This document shows, one piece after another, positions 1 to 7,456 of a stretch of 26,899 bases of DNA. Below the pieces are notes generated by a model. It made no database searches and was not told where the DNA came from. It saw nothing but the letters and a program-made list of their open reading frames with translations. The stretch spans positions 1 through 26,899 of IMG/VR virus record IMGVR_UViG_3300044703_000087, one strand, 5' to 3'. The DNA is from a virus. Position numbers and translations under genes: made by a program. Position 1 is the first letter of the stretch, and every line of letters starts with the position of its first letter.

Positions 1-1
1 T

Positions 2-61
2 TATGCACACAGTAACAAAGATATATTCCTTGCGACTGATAGTCAGAGGTCTAAACAATGA
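2..61 (+). CDS. C-terminal end of a gene-cassette ORF (partial)
   Basis: An open frame enters from the left edge and stops at a TGA about 27 bases before the first attC site, giving a residual peptide ending TDSQRSKQ. A stop codon shortly before an attC is the normal arrangement in integron cassettes, so this is probably the end of the preceding cassette gene. Too little is visible to suggest a function, and a chance open frame is possible. Confidence 0.3.
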   Translation, partial: YAHSNKDIFLATDSQRSKQ

Positions 62-87
62 ATCGTCTCATAAATGCCAACACCGCC

Positions 88-173
88 GCCGAACAACTCA
101 TTCCAGCCGACTCGCAATAGCGCGGCTCTTAAATTCCATGTTGATAGCTCGCCGGTTAATTCGAGCGTTAGGT
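88..173 (+). other. attC recombination site 1 (complete)
   Basis: The left core GCCGAAC (88-94) and right core GTTAGGT (167-173) bracket an imperfect inverted repeat of 86 bp. The left flank AACAACTCATTCCAGCC and right flank GCCGGTTAATTCGAGC match the other attC sites in the window with few changes. This is the most divergent of the six complete sites. Confidence 0.85.
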
Positions 174-203
174 GTTAGCGTCTAGCTAAAGGTTTAAGCA
201 AAA

Positions 204-791
204 ATGAATGAAATAGAGAAATGCTCAATAAGTGGATGTGGCTCACCAGCTCTTATTCTATCCCAGCCGCCCCGATGTCTATCACATGTCGAAGATGTAG
301 ATGGATGGTATGAGTCTTTAGACGAAATCATATCATCCAGTACTGATAATTCTTGGAAGCTAACAATGTCAGCGATTTCACATAATCTATATAGAGAATA
401 TCTTTTTACAGATTCAATTGGTGAAGAGTTATATCGTGACTTTAAGAAGCGTGTAAATCCATCGGATGATATTGAATTTCTTTTTGTGGATGTTGTCTAT
501 TTCGTTTTGTTGGCAGCAACATCTGGCATTGTAGGAAATTTTGCTTACGATGCTATAAAAACTATCATCAGAAAAATTAAAGATCGAGATAATGATTTGG
601 AAAAGGAGTTTAGTAATGTTATCAGAGTTGCTAAGTATGAGGAACTGCGAAGCCTCAAACATCCTGATAACTCAGCACAGCTTATCGTGGATGTAGAAAT
701 TGAACTCAGAATTAAAAAGAAATATCACTTGTTAATCCAGGAATGGGAAACTAAAGATTCCAATGTTCAGAATTATAATGATGAGCGGTGA
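204..791 (+). CDS. Cassette-encoded hypothetical protein with a probable membrane segment
   Basis: This 195-residue protein matches no family I recognise. An N-terminal stretch has cysteines at residues 7, 12 and 25, resembling a small metal-binding knuckle. A hydrophobic segment near residues 95-118 could be a membrane helix, and the rest is charged and helical. The gene is clearly richer in A+T than the phage genes, as expected for a foreign cassette. It starts about 30 bases after the right core of attC 1 and stops 12 bases before attC 2, so it fills one cassette. The ATG at 204 follows a weak purine-rich stretch. Confidence 0.7.
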   Translation: MNEIEKCSISGCGSPALILSQPPRCLSHVEDVDGWYESLDEIISSSTDNSWKLTMSAISHNLYREYLFTDSIGEELYRDFKKRVNPSDDIEFLFVDVVYFVLLAATSGIVGNFAYDAIKTIIRKIKDRDNDLEKEFSNVIRVAKYEELRSLKHPDNSAQLIVDVEIELRIKKKYHLLIQEWETKDSNVQNYNDER

Positions 792-802
792 AACAAAGGC
801 AC

Positions 803-840
803 ACCTAACAACTCATTCAACCCGCCTCGATAGCATCTCA
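803..840 (+). other. attC site 2, truncated (left part only)
   Basis: The left core ACCTAAC (803-809) and the conserved flank ACTCATTCAACCC are present, but no GTTAATTCGGGC-type right half follows within 150 bases. A weak GTTGAGA at about 890 is a poor candidate. The site is degraded or cut, the first of three such cases in the window. Confidence 0.6.
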
Positions 841-969
841 GTAATCTACTCTCGCCCAAAAGTTTTGGGTCAACTTTGGTGGAGCAATGGGGTTGAGAGA
901 GAGATAAGCTGTCAGTCCACGACGTTCAATACACATTGGGACTCAAGCTTGGTCTAATCATTCGTATGC

Positions 970-1815
970 CTACTTCCTTCTCTTTTTAGGTCTAGATTTC
1001 ACTCGCTTTTGGCGCAGCACCATTCTGCTAGTTTCCTTAAAAGCATTTTTTACTCCCCTATAAATGCTTAGGAAGTATCCGATAGAAAAGATTAAAGCAG
1101 CATAATACAGAAGTTCCTTTCTCCGATTTTCCTCACGTTGTGAAATTGTTCTTTCAAGCTCAAGTTCAAATGATCTATTCTCTGACTCCGATCGCATCTT
1201 CTCGCTCTCTAGCCGGGCATTGGTAGTTTCCAATTCTATAATATTAGACTGAATTTGGTTTTCAGTCTTACGAGTCTGCTCATAAACTGCCCGGGCATCC
1301 CTCGTAAGGTAAACAGATGAATAATCCTCTATTATTTTCAATGTACTAATATTAGTTTTTAGCGTGGCTTCTAATACCCTGGTTCTCTCGGTAAGTTCAG
1401 GGATACGGAAGGCTGTGCCTTTAAGTCTTGCAATAAGAAGTTCTATTCGCTTTCTAGTTTCAACAACCGAATTATAATTATCTTCAATTTGTTCTTCGTG
1501 GCCAATCGTCTGCCCTGAATCAACCATATCTTGTACAATTGATTGGAATTGTTTTGTTAGTGTTTCTGCAGCTTTACTCTCAGGACGAATCTGGTGAAGC
1601 AGATCCAGCATTCTACTATAGTCTTCTGACTGCACTTCAGCTTCATTATGTGAATTCGCCAAACGCACCTGTTCATTTGGGAGCCAAGATTGGTACCTAA
1701 CTATAACCGAGCCGCAATAGACAAAAGCCAGTGACGTGATGATCCAAATCGGCTCTTTGTAGGCTTGCGCCGTAAACAACTTAATAGCCTTTAATACTCT
1801 TTTGCGCCAAGTCAA
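970..1815 (-). CDS. Hypothetical coiled-coil protein with two membrane segments
   Basis: This 281-residue protein has a hydrophobic helix near residues 20-40, a long charged coiled-coil middle (about 50-230) rich in Glu/Arg/Gln heptads, a second hydrophobic helix near 233-253 and a very basic tail ending in RPKKRRK. The likely topology is two membrane anchors with a long extracytoplasmic coiled coil. I do not recognise a family. A TTG start at 1815 is chosen because AGGAGG lies 9 bases upstream. Its composition is AT-richer than the phage genes and closer to the cassette gene next to it. It sits where the tape measure gene would be expected, but nothing in it resembles one. It could be a phage accessory gene or an inverted cassette. 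Confidence 0.65.
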   Translation of the reverse strand: MTWRKRVLKAIKLFTAQAYKEPIWIITSLAFVYCGSVIVRYQSWLPNEQVRLANSHNEAEVQSEDYSRMLDLLHQIRPESKAAETLTKQFQSIVQDMVDSGQTIGHEEQIEDNYNSVVETRKRIELLIARLKGTAFRIPELTERTRVLEATLKTNISTLKIIEDYSSVYLTRDARAVYEQTRKTENQIQSNIIELETTNARLESEKMRSESENRSFELELERTISQREENRRKELLYYAALIFSIGYFLSIYRGVKNAFKETSRMVLRQKRVKSRPKKRRK

Positions 1816-1828
1816 ATGTTAAAACCTC

Positions 1829-1861
1829 CTGCTTCATTTTTGCCATTAAAGCCTGAAGCAG
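1829..1861 (-). promoter_or_regulatory. Inverted repeat abutting the Shine-Dalgarno of the 970-1815 gene
   Basis: CTGCTTCA (1829-1836) and TGAAGCAG (1854-1861) form a perfect 8-bp inverted repeat. On the minus-strand transcript the second arm ends directly at the GAGG of the ribosome binding site. Such a hairpin could modulate translation. It may also be fortuitous. Confidence 0.4.
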
Positions 1862-2144
1862 CATAACTACAATTTGACATCTACTAGGGGTAAATCTTCT
1901 CTAGGGCGAATCAACCTTTGATTTGAGACTAACGAGTAATGTCAGCAACGCGAGGGCTGAGAGAAGATATTAGCGGGTGGGTTTGGGGTGTCAATAGTGA
2001 GAAGAAAGCCATTCTACTTGGGCAGACTACCTATGAAGAATTGCAGCCAAGCGTAAAGATGATTTCCTGCCGCTCCTGATATGAACGTAGTGAGATCGGT
2101 TCCGTTAGGCAAAGCCTCGCGCCGGCTGTTTTTCGATTGCCTGC
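1862..2144. other. Region without a recognisable gene
   Basis: No convincing reading frame, tRNA or attC is visible. A GTTAGGC heptamer at 2104-2110 matches attC right cores but has no partner. This stretch is where the phage tail module breaks off: the chaperone extension ends at 2145 and no tape measure gene follows. Confidence 0.4.
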
Positions 2145-2390
2145 CTAATCTCTTTTCATCCTTGCGCGCTGCTCCGCAAACTTGACGGCCATTTCTTCAC
2201 CGTCAGCCTCACCGCCCTCTGCCGTAATGGCATAAGACATCCACACGCCCGCGTCAGGTCGCGCTAGTAGCTCCCACGGCGCGACGCCAAGAAAGCGCGC
2301 GGCTCTTACTACTCTGTACCAGCCGGGGACAGAGCCGGACTCTCCACCTGTTCCGAGGTGTTTTGCGAGTTCGGCTCTTTCGTAGGGCGA
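2145..2390 (-). CDS. Tail assembly chaperone, -1 frame extension (gpT-like)
   Basis: A frame at -1 relative to the upstream chaperone gene stays open through its stop codon and runs to a TAG at 2145-2147. It reads ...WYRVVRAARFLGVAPWELL and ends ...FAEQRARMKRD. The FLGVAPWELL stretch resembles the second chaperone ORF of many siphoviruses, a typical T-type segment. It has no suitable start codon near the overlap, so it is most likely made as a fusion with the upstream protein by -1 ribosomal frameshifting, as in the lambda G/GT pair. Slippage could occur around 2384-2393, where GGGT and CCCT allow single-tRNA slips, or at GCAAAAC (2360-2366). The exact site is inferred. The left boundary of the fusion segment is approximate. 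Confidence 0.6.
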   Translation of the reverse strand, partial: SPYERAELAKHLGTGGESGSVPGWYRVVRAARFLGVAPWELLARPDAGVWMSYAITAEGGEADGEEMAVKFAEQRARMKRD

Positions 2391-2737
2391 CCCTGCCAGA
2401 GCGCGATGAGGGCCTCTGCCGACGCTGCGAGGAACGTCATGGGCAGCTTCTTAAGAGTTTCTAAGTCGGTCCCAAGTGGCTCTCCGCCCAGCACGATGTC
2501 CCACGATTTGACCGTCTGGCTGATGATGCGCTGTAAGGCTTCAGCTTCGGATTTCTCTGAGGCCTCGCTGATCTCATCAATCAGATTTGCCGTGATGCGC
2601 TCGACGTAGACGAGCTGGTTGACCACGTAGGTCTGGTCCGTGCCCTTGGGCTGGTACTTGAAGGGGACCGGCACGGTCAAGTCTAAAATCTCCGCGATGT
2701 CGAGTGCGCCCATAGCGGGCGTAGGTTTCTTTTTCAT
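2309..2737 (-). CDS. Tail assembly chaperone (gpG-like), putative
   Basis: This 142-residue acidic protein lies directly after the tail tube genes, the position of the tail assembly chaperone that protects the tape measure protein during tail assembly in siphoviruses. It is mostly helical, with no membrane segment. The C-terminal 30 residues are low-complexity (S, P, E, T), as expected where a frameshift extension overlaps. The identification rests on gene order, size and the overlapping second frame more than on a motif. It starts with ATG at 2737 and is followed by the -1 frame segment ending at 2145. Confidence 0.6.
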   Translation of the reverse strand: MKKKPTPAMGALDIAEILDLTVPVPFKYQPKGTDQTYVVNQLVYVERITANLIDEISEASEKSEAEALQRIISQTVKSWDIVLGGEPLGTDLETLKKLPMTFLAASAEALIALWQGRPTKEPNSQNTSEQVESPALSPAGTE

Positions 2738-2832
2738 GACGTTTGTTTTGAATACTCCTCTAGGTAGGCCGAGCCTGTGTGGGAGGACAGGCCCGGCGCT
2801 CGCTATTTGGGGTGGGGTGAGGACTGACTGTG

Positions 2833-2857
2833 CTATCTGGTTATGGAATCCAGATAG
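2833..2857 (-). terminator. Perfect stem-loop right after the second tail tube gene
   Basis: CTATCTGG (2833-2840) and CCAGATAG (2850-2857) form an 8-bp stem with a 9-base loop, starting 2 bases past the stop codon of the 2860-3285 gene on the minus strand. No T-run follows, so it is more likely a transcript-stabilising or processing hairpin than an intrinsic terminator. Confidence 0.45.
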
Positions 2858-2859
2858 AA

Positions 2860-3285
2860 TTAGTAAACGGTGCGGGTAGGCGCGCCCGTGACCTGGAGTT
2901 CTGCGGTGAACTTATTAACGGCGCCGATGCTTGAGGGCGGCTCGTATTTCGTCAGGATGCAGTTGCCGGTGGTTTTCGGGTTGCCGGTCGTAGACCCGAT
3001 GGGTCCATGCTCGAAGGCGATCCCGGCGCCGGAATTGTCCTGGCCGAGAAGGCCCGTGAAGTGCGTCTCGATAGCCGCATCCCAGAATCCTTCAATCGAG
3101 ATGGTGCCGTCGGTAAGGCCCGCGACGTGCGCTTTCGCGCCCGATGCACCGAAGGCCGAGGCGTCCAGGTTATCAGCGGCCCAGGAAGGCTTGACGCTGG
3201 AGAGTTTGCTGCTGATGTCGGTGGCCGTGCTGGGCACGCCGACAGTTCCGAGTTTGAAAACGACGTTTTTTGCTGCTGAGGCCAA
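2860..3285 (-). CDS. Tail tube protein, short paralogue
   Basis: This 141-residue protein shares a block with its neighbour: LDASAFGASGAKAHVAGLTD here against LDASVFGTGNAKAYVAGLVD there, followed by a similar S(I/C)EGF(W/F)D segment. The pattern of a small beta-rich protein just before the tail chaperone fits the major tail tube protein of siphoviruses, which polymerises around the tape measure. A stem-loop follows its stop codon. The two tandem copies may be alternative tube subunits, or one may be a tube-initiator or decoration variant. Confidence 0.6.
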   Translation of the reverse strand: MASAAKNVVFKLGTVGVPSTATDISSKLSSVKPSWAADNLDASAFGASGAKAHVAGLTDGTISIEGFWDAAIETHFTGLLGQDNSGAGIAFEHGPIGSTTGNPKTTGNCILTKYEPPSSIGAVNKFTAELQVTGAPTRTVY

Positions 3286-3407
3286 TGAAGTGCTCCTTGG
3301 TAAGGTGAAGTGGTGAAGCGCTCGACTGAAGAAGCGCCGGAGGATAGTGAGAGTTCAGATGTCAGCTATCAGGTGACAGAAGCTGGTTACTGCCTACTGC
3401 CTACTGT

Positions 3408-4145
3408 CTAGCGTCGCGCGAAGGCGACAACCGGTGTGATCGAAGTGGTGCCCGAAACGAGCGTCGCTTGTGCTCGCACGTAGCGGTTGGTTGTGCCCGT
3501 GACTTCCGAGCGCTGTGCGCCCGCTGCGAGTGTGCGGTCCGAGACGTTCGTAAAGGTGATGAGGTCCACCCAGACCGAGTTATCGGTCGAATGCTGAATC
3601 TTGATCGTCCAGACTGCGGTCGCGTCGGTTTTCGCCGTGACGTGCAGGTGGCCGACGGCGCCGTTAGTCGTTCCCGCGGCGTTGTCCACCGAGGCGCTGT
3701 TAGCGGTCGCGGTCTCGGCCGTCTGCGGATGAAGGATGATGCCTGCTTCGAGGCCCTTCTGCTCGTTAGAGAGGTCGGCCATGACGCTGATGATCTGGCC
3801 GATGGTGGTGTTGACCTCGTACTTCGGACGCAAGGCGGAAAGAAGCTTGGCGCGAAGACCGATAGATGTGAGTCCCGCCGGGGCATAGGTGACGATTGCG
3901 GGCGGGGTGAGCGCAAGGCCGAGCACGTCGTCAATCTTGTTGGCGTTGACTGAGTCGGTGTCGAAGAAACCCTCGCATGAGAGAGAGCCGTCCACGAGCC
4001 CGGCGACGTATGCCTTGGCATTACCGGTCCCGAAAACTGAAGCATCGAGCTTATCAACTTCATTCGAAGGCTTGATGGCTTTGAAGAAGGCGGAGAGGTC
4101 GAACTGGTTGGCGATTAGCCTAACGTCTTTTGCGGCGTTTGCCAT
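3408..4145 (-). CDS. Tail tube protein, long paralogue with a C-terminal beta-sandwich domain
   Basis: The protein has 245 residues. The N-terminal half (about 1-140) is homologous to the 2860-3285 product, with the shared block near residues 33-60. The C-terminal part (about 165-245) reads ...HSTDNSVWVDLITF...NRYVRAQATL, which looks like a beta-sandwich (Ig- or discoidin-like) module of the kind displayed on phage tail tubes. The decoration-like protein at 7534-7974 contains a similar pattern. It is preceded by several head-tail joining genes and so is likely the major tail tube protein with a surface-exposed domain. The ATG at 4145 sits behind a purine-rich AGGAG. Confidence 0.65.
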   Translation of the reverse strand: MANAAKDVRLIANQFDLSAFFKAIKPSNEVDKLDASVFGTGNAKAYVAGLVDGSLSCEGFFDTDSVNANKIDDVLGLALTPPAIVTYAPAGLTSIGLRAKLLSALRPKYEVNTTIGQIISVMADLSNEQKGLEAGIILHPQTAETATANSASVDNAAGTTNGAVGHLHVTAKTDATAVWTIKIQHSTDNSVWVDLITFTNVSDRTLAAGAQRSEVTGTTNRYVRAQATLVSGTTSITPVVAFARR

Positions 4146-4147
4146 TA

Positions 4148-4399
4148 TTAATTAACTCCTTCAGGTGAAGACTTCGGGGAAGCCGAAAGCGAGACGGCGG
4201 GCGGGATGTGCGACAGTAAGTTCTGCGCGACTGTTTCGGGCAGCGCGACGTTCTTCTCGCCTGCCTCATGCCGTTTATTGTCTTTCCCGTAGTTGAAGCC
4301 GATCAGGACATCGTAACGGGGCTGGGGGTGTGTGGTTTTCTTCAACAATTTGCTCCAGGCCTGCAGACTTAGATTTAAGGCGCGACTTTCACATTCCAC
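4148..4399 (-). CDS. Small hypothetical phage protein
   Basis: This frame of 83 residues lies between the tail terminator and the tail tube genes. The start at 4399 overlaps the upstream gene by about 25 bases. The true start is uncertain, since no other ATG is available nearby. The sequence has a basic N-terminus and a serine/proline-rich tail, and no known domain. It fills an otherwise empty slot in a tightly packed operon, which is the main reason to call it. Confidence 0.5.
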   Translation of the reverse strand: MECESRALNLSLQAWSKLLKKTTHPQPRYDVLIGFNYGKDNKRHEAGEKNVALPETVAQNLLSHIPPAVSLSASPKSSPEGVN

Positions 4400-4791
4400 A
4401 TACTTCCTTTGAAGCGGTAAATCTCACTCACCTCAAAGGTCGAAAAATCAATATCACTTCGCCACCGGCACCAGATAAGCGTTTTCCCCGGGATTGAGAG
4501 TGCGGCGTCCTGCATCAAGGTCTTGAGTTTTGCCGCGGCGTCTTCCGCTGCTGCAGAAGAGATGTTCTTGTCAACGATACGCGCTGCGATGACGGTTGAT
4601 TCTTCGGCAGCTTTCGTTTGACCGAAGCTGTAACTGGGAATCGCGGGCGATTGAACCTGGACGACGCAATAAGGGAAAAGGCTTCCCTCCGGAGCAATGT
4701 CTTCAAAGACATCCGTGACGAGCGTCATGAAACCGCCTGTGCCTGTGTCGGCCTGCAGTTTCTTTCTAAAGCTTTCAGAAACGTCGCTCAT
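4375..4791 (-). CDS. Tail terminator / minor tail protein, putative
   Basis: This 138-residue protein has the layout of DUF3168/gpU-like tail terminators: a helical start, then FPYCVVQVQ, a middle helix (SSAAAEDAAAKLKTLMQDA) and a beta-rich end (YRFKGSMWNVKV). Tail terminators form a ring that caps the finished tail tube and joins it to the head. It lies directly after the gp10-like gene and before the tube genes, the canonical place. The assignment rests on position and general pattern. Confidence 0.55.
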   Translation of the reverse strand: MSDVSESFRKKLQADTGTGGFMTLVTDVFEDIAPEGSLFPYCVVQVQSPAIPSYSFGQTKAAEESTVIAARIVDKNISSAAAEDAAAKLKTLMQDAALSIPGKTLIWCRWRSDIDFSTFEVSEIYRFKGSMWNVKVAP

Positions 4792-4794
4792 CTT

Positions 4795-5193
4795 TTAATC
4801 CACCAGGTGACGCGCGCCCTCAATAAATTCCTGCCTGTGGTTTTCCGCTGCCGGAACAAATGAGGGCCGGGGAGCTATTTTGTCCGTCCCGAGTTCAAGG
4901 AGCACGGATACGGGATCGTCAGAACCAACGACCCGCTTGAGATCGCCCGCTTCTTCAGTGCGGACGCTTTTGACTAACTCTTTCGAGTCAATCGCAGGAG
5001 ACTCTCCCGGCGCAGAGGCCTGGTGAGTCTTTCCCTGGGCGCGCGTGTAAACGCGGCCGGACTTTTCCTCGGTCATGCCGGTCTTGATTTCAAGCTCGAT
5101 GTCGAGCGCTACTTTCTCAACCAGCACGGCCGCCCTGCGGTGGGTCTCTTCGCGGATGCGACCGAGATTATCTTTCAGAGTGACGTTGATCAT
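4795..5193 (-). CDS. HK97 gp10-like tail completion protein
   Basis: The 132-residue protein carries the hallmark pattern of the HK97-gp10 family: an N-terminal helix, a central loop with HQASAPGESPAIDSKELVKS, and a C-terminal LELGTDKIAPRPSFVPA motif. These proteins sit at the head-tail interface of siphoviruses and myoviruses. Its start overlaps the stop of the head-closure gene by 4 bases (ATGA), showing translational coupling. Confidence 0.8.
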   Translation of the reverse strand: MINVTLKDNLGRIREETHRRAAVLVEKVALDIELEIKTGMTEEKSGRVYTRAQGKTHQASAPGESPAIDSKELVKSVRTEEAGDLKRVVGSDDPVSVLLELGTDKIAPRPSFVPAAENHRQEFIEGARHLVD

Positions 5194-5564
5194 CCCTTTA
5201 GGACCGCTACCACTTCGATTACCACGCCCATCTGCTGCAGCACGTGGCTCACTTCAAAGGTGCGCGCGGGCTCTCCACCTCTCGCCGCCACCAGAATTTG
5301 ATCTTTGCCTTTCACGTCCGTCCCCGCAGGCAGCGTGATCCGGTAATTGGTGAAGCCGACAGGTGCCGCGGCGACGAGCTGGTCATTGCCCTTGAGCGGC
5401 TCGTACAGGCAGCGCACCGGCGTACCGCTGACCGCCGCGGGTGTCGAAGACTTTCCGCCCCTTCCGTCATCACTAAGGGCCGGGCGCATGATGTTGCATG
5501 TGTCCGGGGCCTGCGTGTTGAGGATGTCGGTAACGACTGTGCGGAGATCGTCAAAGAGCGCCAT
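5190..5564 (-). CDS. Head-tail joining (head closure) protein
   Basis: This 124-residue beta-rich protein resembles the phage head-tail joining family (lambda FII / SPP1 gp16 type). It has an N-terminal segment naming a construct-like 'CNIMRP', a central VRCLYEPLKG, and FTNYRITLPAGTDVKGKDQI, a pattern common in this family. It seals the portal channel after DNA packaging and offers the docking surface for the tail. It is coupled to the gp10-like gene downstream. Confidence 0.7.
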   Translation of the reverse strand: MALFDDLRTVVTDILNTQAPDTCNIMRPALSDDGRGGKSSTPAAVSGTPVRCLYEPLKGNDQLVAAAPVGFTNYRITLPAGTDVKGKDQILVAARGGEPARTFEVSHVLQQMGVVIEVVAVLKG

Positions 5565-5569
5565 TTTGT

Positions 5570-6316
5570 TTAGCCGAAATTAAGCGGCGCGAATTGCTGC
5601 GCCATGTTCAGGCAGTGTTCGTGAATCTGCTCGCGGGAAAACCCTAGGGACCCCAGCTTCATCGTGAAGTTGTTCGAGCACTTCTCAGCCTTGAGCAGCC
5701 AAGCTTCGTGCGCCGCGGCGCGCACGTCGTAGATATTGTCAAAGTCAGGCCCGAACTCTTCCCAGGTCAGCAAAGGATCGGCCGTGCCGTCGGTAACGCG
5801 CGCGCCGTTTCTCGTCGGCCAGAACGGCTCATTGCCGATTAGGGCTGTGGCTGCGACGGCACCGCTTCCGCCTCCTCCCGTAAAAGAGATTGTCGGAGCG
5901 GAGGTGTAGCCGCTTCCCTTATTCGTAATCACCACTGCCGTGACGACGCCCGCGGTCAAAAGAGCGATTGCCGCCCCGCCGCTTCCACCGCCTCCGGAGA
6001 GCGAGACAGTCGGAGCCGAGGTGTAACCGGTTCCACCGTTTGTGACGCTCGCGGCAACGACCGTCGCAGGGCTTGCAGCATCGCTTAAGCCTGCCTGAAC
6101 GCACCGATATTTGCGGCCGTTGCGAACCGTGGGGAGAACGATCTGGCCGAATGCGTAATAGGTGCCGGGCGCGTAGGTCGTCGCGCGCCTGTGCTTATCA
6201 AGGATCGTCTCCAGCTCCGTCGTGCCGGAGCCGGTCGTCAGCACCGGTTCAACCGCAGGCTGGACGAGTTGAGTCAGGCGCGCGAGAGCCGCTGTTCTGT
6301 CCGAAGCGTCGCTCAA
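5570..6316 (-). CDS. Head-tail connector-region protein with inserted glycine-rich repeats
   Basis: The 248-residue product has a helical N-terminus (1-45), a YRCVQAG beta segment (about 70-76), two tandem repeats at residues 91-117 and 130-155 built on GYTSAPT followed by SGGGGSGG-like runs, and a C-terminal helical part ([18 protein letters not shown]). The C-terminus looks like a gp6-type head-tail adaptor. The repeats are of the kind seen in phage fibre and adhesin proteins and seem inserted into the scaffold. Its start overlaps the preceding stop by 4 bases (6313-6316). Confidence 0.55.
   Translation of the reverse strand: MSDASDRTAALARLTQLVQPAVEPVLTTGSGTTELETILDKHRRATTYAPGTYYAFGQIVLPTVRNGRKYRCVQAGLSDAASPATVVAASVTNGGTGYTSAPTVSLSGGGGSGGAAIALLTAGVVTAVVITNKGSGYTSAPTISFTGGGGSGAVAATALIGNEPFWPTRNGARVTDGTADPLLTWEEFGPDFDNIYDVRAAAHEAWLLKAEKCSNNFTMKLGSLGFSREQIHEHCLNMAQQFAPLNFG
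5852..6046 (-). repeat. Two tandem GYTSAPT/glycine-run repeats inside the connector gene
   Basis: The two units encode [19 protein letters not shown] and [18 protein letters not shown], separated by 12-13 residues. They are the source of the long glycine- and serine-coding runs visible on the plus strand as repeated CCGCC-rich tracts. Confidence 0.8.
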
Positions 6317-6804
6317 TGAGAGACTCCGTTAAATTCAATGTGCTTGATGGCGGGAGGCTGCACGTCGGGGATTACCGCGCCCTCCGGCACGGGCGCGAAT
6401 GTTTCGCTCGTCAGCACGACGGTGAAGCAATTGCGCGGCTCATCATAAAAGGCACTAACTATCTGCGCGTCGGCGGGCAGAGGATTGGCGATTACTTCAA
6501 ACCAGCCGGAAGTAAATACCAGGAAGACTTCCGGCGTGATGCTAAAACGCGCCAGCCTGCGGGCGTCTTCTTCTTTGGCTGGATGAAGGCTCCTGGCGTT
6601 AAAGTCGCCGTAGACCTTGATGTAGCGCGGATCGGTCCACATGCAGGGGTCGCAAAGAATTGTCTCGCCGGGATTGGCATACTTGTCCCAGCCTGCGGGT
6701 GAATCCGTCGGTCTCACGTCGTAATAGCCGCCCGTAGCGAGGTCACTTCGCGTGCCTTCAATATTCTTCTTACAGCGTGAGCATGTGACGTGGACTTCAA
6801 TCAT
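6313..6804 (-). CDS. Hypothetical phage protein with a zinc-ribbon-like Cys motif
   Basis: This 163-residue protein has CSRC at residues 8-11 and CDPC near residues 51-54, a spacing that suggests one zinc site. The remainder ([18 protein letters not shown]...) is beta-rich and ends in a proline-rich linker. It is not recognised as a known structural protein, but it lies within the capsid/connector block between two other genes. Its job in the virion is unknown. Confidence 0.65.
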   Translation of the reverse strand: MIEVHVTCSRCKKNIEGTRSDLATGGYYDVRPTDSPAGWDKYANPGETILCDPCMWTDPRYIKVYGDFNARSLHPAKEEDARRLARFSITPEVFLVFTSGWFEVIANPLPADAQIVSAFYDEPRNCFTVVLTSETFAPVPEGAVIPDVQPPAIKHIEFNGVSH

Positions 6805-6809
6805 GGGTT

Positions 6810-7217
6810 TTAAGCCTCAACGAGTTCGCCGTTGCGAAGAAAACCGTGGTAGGTGCCGGAGAGGATTGAGCCTCCGCCTGCGCCGCACGTCTTCCCATTC
6901 TTATCAACCGTGATGTTGGGAGCCGTCCCGTGACGGACCCAGCACTTGTGATCGCCCTTAAGCGCGCCCTCACGGTCCGTACAGTTGGAGCAGATGGCGT
7001 CAATCATCCAGTCATGCCCATTGGGCAGCTTGACGACTAGGCATCGCCCGTCGGGACCTGCAAAGGCCGTTCGAGTTTGCTCATAGCCGAGCATCCAGTC
7101 GGCATACCACATCGCGCCTGCCGGAACCCCAGCCAGTGAAAAGAACTCTTCACCGGTGTCGAGTCGCTTCCAGACGCGATCAGCGTCAACCTCGACTATG
7201 AAACACCTGACGCTCAT
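6810..7217 (-). CDS. Hypothetical phage protein, Cys-rich in the second half
   Basis: The 135-residue protein reads ...DWMIDAICSNCTDREG followed by a second cysteine pair (CW and TCGAGGG). The ICSNCT segment followed by a later HKCW resembles a conserved phage head-region protein of unknown function found between capsid and connector genes. The start touches the stop of the preceding small gene (overlap at 7217), so the two are co-translated. A zinc-stabilised fold is inferred. Confidence 0.65.
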   Translation of the reverse strand: MSVRCFIVEVDADRVWKRLDTGEEFFSLAGVPAGAMWYADWMLGYEQTRTAFAGPDGRCLVVKLPNGHDWMIDAICSNCTDREGALKGDHKCWVRHGTAPNITVDKNGKTCGAGGGSILSGTYHGFLRNGELVEA

Positions 7218-7456
7218 TACTTGCCGGGACCTTTTACCGATTTGTTCTCGGCGGGCTTGACAGCCTTGGTCTGCGGCGCGGCTTTCACCGATTTGTTTTC
7301 TGTTTCCTGACGCATGACGTTACCTGCAGGCGTGCGCACCATCTGGCCGTCAGCGAGCTGCATCTCGACGTTGCCGTCACGAATGCGGAGAACGCTCGCG
7401 GTGACCAGCACTGCTTCGCCCGGATTAAAAAGCTCTTTGGGTTTTTCGCGTGGCAT
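7217..7456 (-). CDS. Small basic hypothetical phage protein
   Basis: I choose the ATG at 7456 (MPREKPKELFNPGEAVLV), because the longer frame reaching 7612 reads through the preceding intergenic DNA and overlaps the decoration-like gene. The resulting 79-residue protein has a small beta-barrel-like part (about 12-47) and a lysine-rich tail with the repeated word ENKSVK. No clear Shine-Dalgarno is present. Role unknown; it may be a capsid accessory or connector component. Confidence 0.55.
   Translation of the reverse strand: MPREKPKELFNPGEAVLVTASVLRIRDGNVEMQLADGQMVRTPAGNVMRQETENKSVKAAPQTKAVKPAENKSVKGPGK

Larger units (their letters stand above)
1..840 (+). mobile_element. Integron cassette array 1 (no integrase; left end outside the window)
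   Basis: The array contains the end of one cassette, a complete attC (88-173), one complete cassette ORF (204-791) and the left part of a second attC. Orientation is plus, opposite to the phage genes. No integron integrase or attI is visible, so it is a cluster of attC sites lacking an integrase (CALIN-like). It runs into the minus-strand gene at 970-1815, whose 3' end faces it. Confidence 0.75.

Noticed and set aside
763-957. 64-codon plus-strand frame over attC 2
   Set aside because: It begins inside the cassette gene and runs through the attC remnant; no ribosome site and no similarity to known proteins.
2104-2110. GTTAGGC as a right border of an attC or cassette
   Set aside because: A single heptamer without the conserved GTTAATTCGGGC arm or left core is expected by chance; noted only as a possible remnant.
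3401-4063. Long Arg/Ser/Pro-rich frame on the minus strand over the tail tube gene
   Set aside because: It is a frame shadow of the long tail tube gene in GC-rich DNA; the in-phase gene has a recognisable homologue next door.
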